NCBI GenBank assembly: GCA_003435055.1
Contig: QUMM01000060.1
Span: 1 to 8,470, forward strand
Direction of reading: 5' to 3'
Source: Lachnospiraceae bacterium OF09-6
Lineage (GTDB): Bacteria; Bacillota; Clostridia; Lachnospirales; Lachnospiraceae
DNA length: 8,470 nucleotides
In this document: positions 6,440-8,470 of the stretch, in pieces
Layout: every line of letters starts with the position of its first letter
How positions within the stretch are numbered: the first letter of the stretch is position 1
Program-made: the position numbers and the translations under genes
Notes under the pieces: model-generated
Database searches by the model: none
What the model was told of the DNA's origin: nothing
Seen by the model: the letters and a program-made list of their open reading frames with translations, nothing else

Positions 6440-7581
6440 ATGACACCATATATTGTTGTATTTATGATTTCGATAGGTCTTTTTGCGCTTTCTGATCGGG
6501 TGAAATATACACAAAGGAAACCGATTGTATTCATATCAGTTATGGCATTGTGTTTGTTAGCAGGAATGAGAGCGGTGGGTGTTGGAACAGATACACGAGT
6601 TTATTTAATGCCTGTTTATGAGGCAGCGAAAAGAAGCCATAGCATTGGTGAGTATTTGAACTCATCTTTCCATGCTTTCACATGGACAACAGATTATGTG
6701 AAGGATATGGAACCATTGTTTCCGTTATTAGTTTTGATTGTAACAAAAATTACAGGTTCATTATATTGCGTTCAAACTATACTGGAATTATGTGTGATTC
6801 TGCCACTATATGTTGCCGTTAGAAAAGATAAGAACACAAGCCTTGGGATGGCGATGTTTGTCTTTTGCATGGCATTTTATAATCCCTCGATGAATATGAT
6901 GCGTCAGTCAATCGCTATGTCTTTAGGAGTCCTGGGATTTGAATATTGGAAAAATGCAGAAAAGAAAAATGCGTTTATCTGTGTGATTATTGCTTTCTTA
7001 TTCCACACAAGCTCATTGCTGATATTACTGATTTATCTTCTGTATGATTATATTGTCAAAGGAACAACTTTAAGCATAACAGGAACAATGTTAGTAAGAG
7101 AAATGAAACTCCTAGAATGCTGATATCTATGGGGATTGGTTTCGTAGTGATGATTATGATGTCCGCGATTGTGTCTGCTTTGTCGGCTGTTGGATTTGGG
7201 GAATATGTCAGCTACGTTACAGGAAAATTGGTTTTTATGCCAAACCAGCTTTTAATCCGTATTCCTCAAATAATATTGATCATCTGGAGTTATAGATATT
7301 TGAGAAAAGATGGAGAAGACATTTCATTTTTCTTGGTTATGGAGGTATATGCAGTCTTGTTTTCACAGTTTACCAGTGTGAGCGGGTATGGTGGAAGAAT
7401 TGCTTTATACTTTGCGATTTTTGAGGTGCTTGTCATATCACAGGCAATGAGTGCATTAAAACCAAGAAAAAGCGGAATAATTATTCGACCGTTAATCATA
7501 GGATATTATATGTTTTATTGGTGGTACTATTTTGTATTTGTTGGTGCGCATCAAACAGTACCGTATATATTTATGAGATAG
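6440..7581 (+). CDS. EpsG-family polysaccharide polymerase (Wzy-like), interrupted by one frameshift
   Basis: A multi-pass membrane protein that would join lipid-linked repeat units outside the membrane (PF14897, EpsG). Membrane segments are visible at about residues 3-18, 27-44, 93-105, 112-127, 135-149 and 177-202, with more after the break. Family signatures are GMRAVGVGTDTRVY (42-55), MEPLFPLLVL with Glu91 (90-99), NPSMNMMRQSIAMSLGVLGF (148-167) and FLFHTSSLLILL (186-197). In the given sequence the frame ends at TGA 7121-7123. The homologous continuation RNETPRMLISMGIGFVVMIM runs in the next frame, through a second set of membrane segments, to 7581. One base is missing near 7096-7100; restoring one after 'gtaag' gives TMLVSRNETPRM. 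The intended length is about 380 residues, normal for the family. The gene lies between glycosyltransferases and a pyruvyl transferase, the usual setting for a Wzy. Confidence 0.85.
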
Positions 7582-7596
7582 AGGAGAAACGAGTAG

Positions 7597-8470
7597 ATGG
7601 ATAAAAAAATCGGTATTATGTCTATGCAAAGGATTATTAATTATGGATCTTTTTTGCAAGCGTATGGTTTGAAAAAAATGATTGAGTCGGTTTCAAAATC
7701 AGAAGTTGAATTTATAGATTACAGATTTGGTGTTGATATTACAAATAGATTAAAAAAACCTCAGTCTAAAGCTGAAAGCATAGTGGATAAGATTCTGAAA
7801 AACAGAACCCCATGGAATTATCTGAAAAAAAAGAACTTTTTCAAAGAAATAGAAAGAAATTTAATCCTGGATTTAAAGGATATTGGGGTTGATAAACTGA
7901 ATTATGACTGTGAGGTTGACACGTTAGTGATTGGAAGTGATGAAGTATTTAATTGCCTTCAACCATATCCAGTAGGATATTCTAAGCAATTATTTGGAGA
8001 TGGATATGCACACTCCAAGATTGTTTCATATGCGGCTTCTTTTGGAAGCACACGTTATGAAGATTTGGTAGATACAGGGATTGCGCACGAAATTAAAACA
8101 ATGCTGTCAAGATTTGCAGCTATTTCTGTGCGTGATGAAAATAGTGCTCATATTGTTAGGCAATTGCTCGGTTACTCTCCGGAAATTCATATGGATCCAG
8201 TTCTGATGTATGATTTTACACAAGAAATTGCAGAGTATACGACTTATGAAAGAGATTATATCATTTTATATGCATACACGGGCAGATTAAGCAGAGAAGA
8301 AGAAAACTATATAAAAAAATTTGCAAAAAGGCACAATAAGAGGATATATGTGTTGGACATTATTCAAATATTGCGGATAAAAATATAATTTGCAATCCGT
8401 TGTATGTATTTTCCTATTTTCAAAAAATGCAGATTATGTCATTACGGATACATTTCATGGTTACAGTCTT
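7597..8470 (+). CDS. Polysaccharide pyruvyl transferase family protein, frameshifted and cut by the window end
   Basis: A PF04230 (PS_pyruv_trans) protein, probably cytosolic, that would add a pyruvate ketal from phosphoenolpyruvate to a sugar of the repeat unit; some members have other substrates. RIINYGSFLQAYGLKKMIE (residues 12-30), TLVIGSDEVFN (109-119), SYAASFG (144-150), ISVRDENS (176-183) and HMDPVLMYDF (198-207) follow the family order. The given frame stops at TAA 8386-8388, but the family sequence continues in the next frame as YSNIADKNIICNPLYVFSYF. It then needs another one-base shift in the A6 run at 8422-8427 to read NADYVITDTFHGYS, the conserved C-terminal motif. One base is therefore missing near 8359 and one in the A run. 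ATG 7597 has gaggag at 7581-7586, 15 bases after the polymerase stop. The C-terminus lies outside the window. Confidence 0.85.

Overview
The window is part of a surface-polysaccharide (exopolysaccharide or capsule) biosynthesis locus. All genes lie on the + strand, nearly end to end, in one apparent operon. Low G+C, good AGGAGG-type ribosome binding sites, heavy AGA/ATA codon use, an EpsG-type polymerase and EpsD/EpsJ-like glycosyltransferases point to a low-GC Firmicute. A gut clostridium of the Lachnospiraceae type is my best guess, by inference only.

Layout. Positions 1-~113 look like the right end of an IS200/IS605-type insertion sequence. There are four successive hairpins, three copies of cagtgc and a perfect 10-bp terminal palindrome, which fits the 3' end of a tnpB gene and its overlapping omega RNA. 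Positions 169-1416 encode a DUF1972/WchF-like (rhamnosyl)transferase. Positions 1409-2434 hold an acyltransferase-3 membrane protein broken by two frameshifts. Positions 2446-3021 are rfbC (dTDP-4-dehydrorhamnose 3,5-epimerase). Positions 3026-4284 are a GT4 glycosyltransferase with one frameshift. Positions 4281-5444 are an intact EpsD/CapJ-like GT4 glycosyltransferase. Positions 5431-6420 are an intact GT2 glycosyltransferase. Positions 6440-7581 are an EpsG-family (Wzy-like) polymerase with one frameshift. Positions 7597-8470 are a polysaccharide pyruvyl transferase family protein that has two frameshifts and runs off the window.

Working together: RfbC serves dTDP-L-rhamnose synthesis. Four glycosyltransferases would build a lipid-linked repeat unit, O-acyl and pyruvyl groups would decorate it, and EpsG/Wzy would polymerise it. 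The priming phosphoglycosyltransferase, the Wzx flippase, the other rml genes and the chain-length genes are not in the window.

The most unusual property is six apparent single-base frameshifts in four of the eight genes, five of them one-base losses, with clear protein homology continuing on both sides. The likeliest explanation is uncorrected indel error in the assembly. A G9 tract in the acyltransferase is, however, also the kind of site that causes phase variation. I see no wholly new system here. The omega-RNA-like IS end and the frameshift pattern are the items worth following up.
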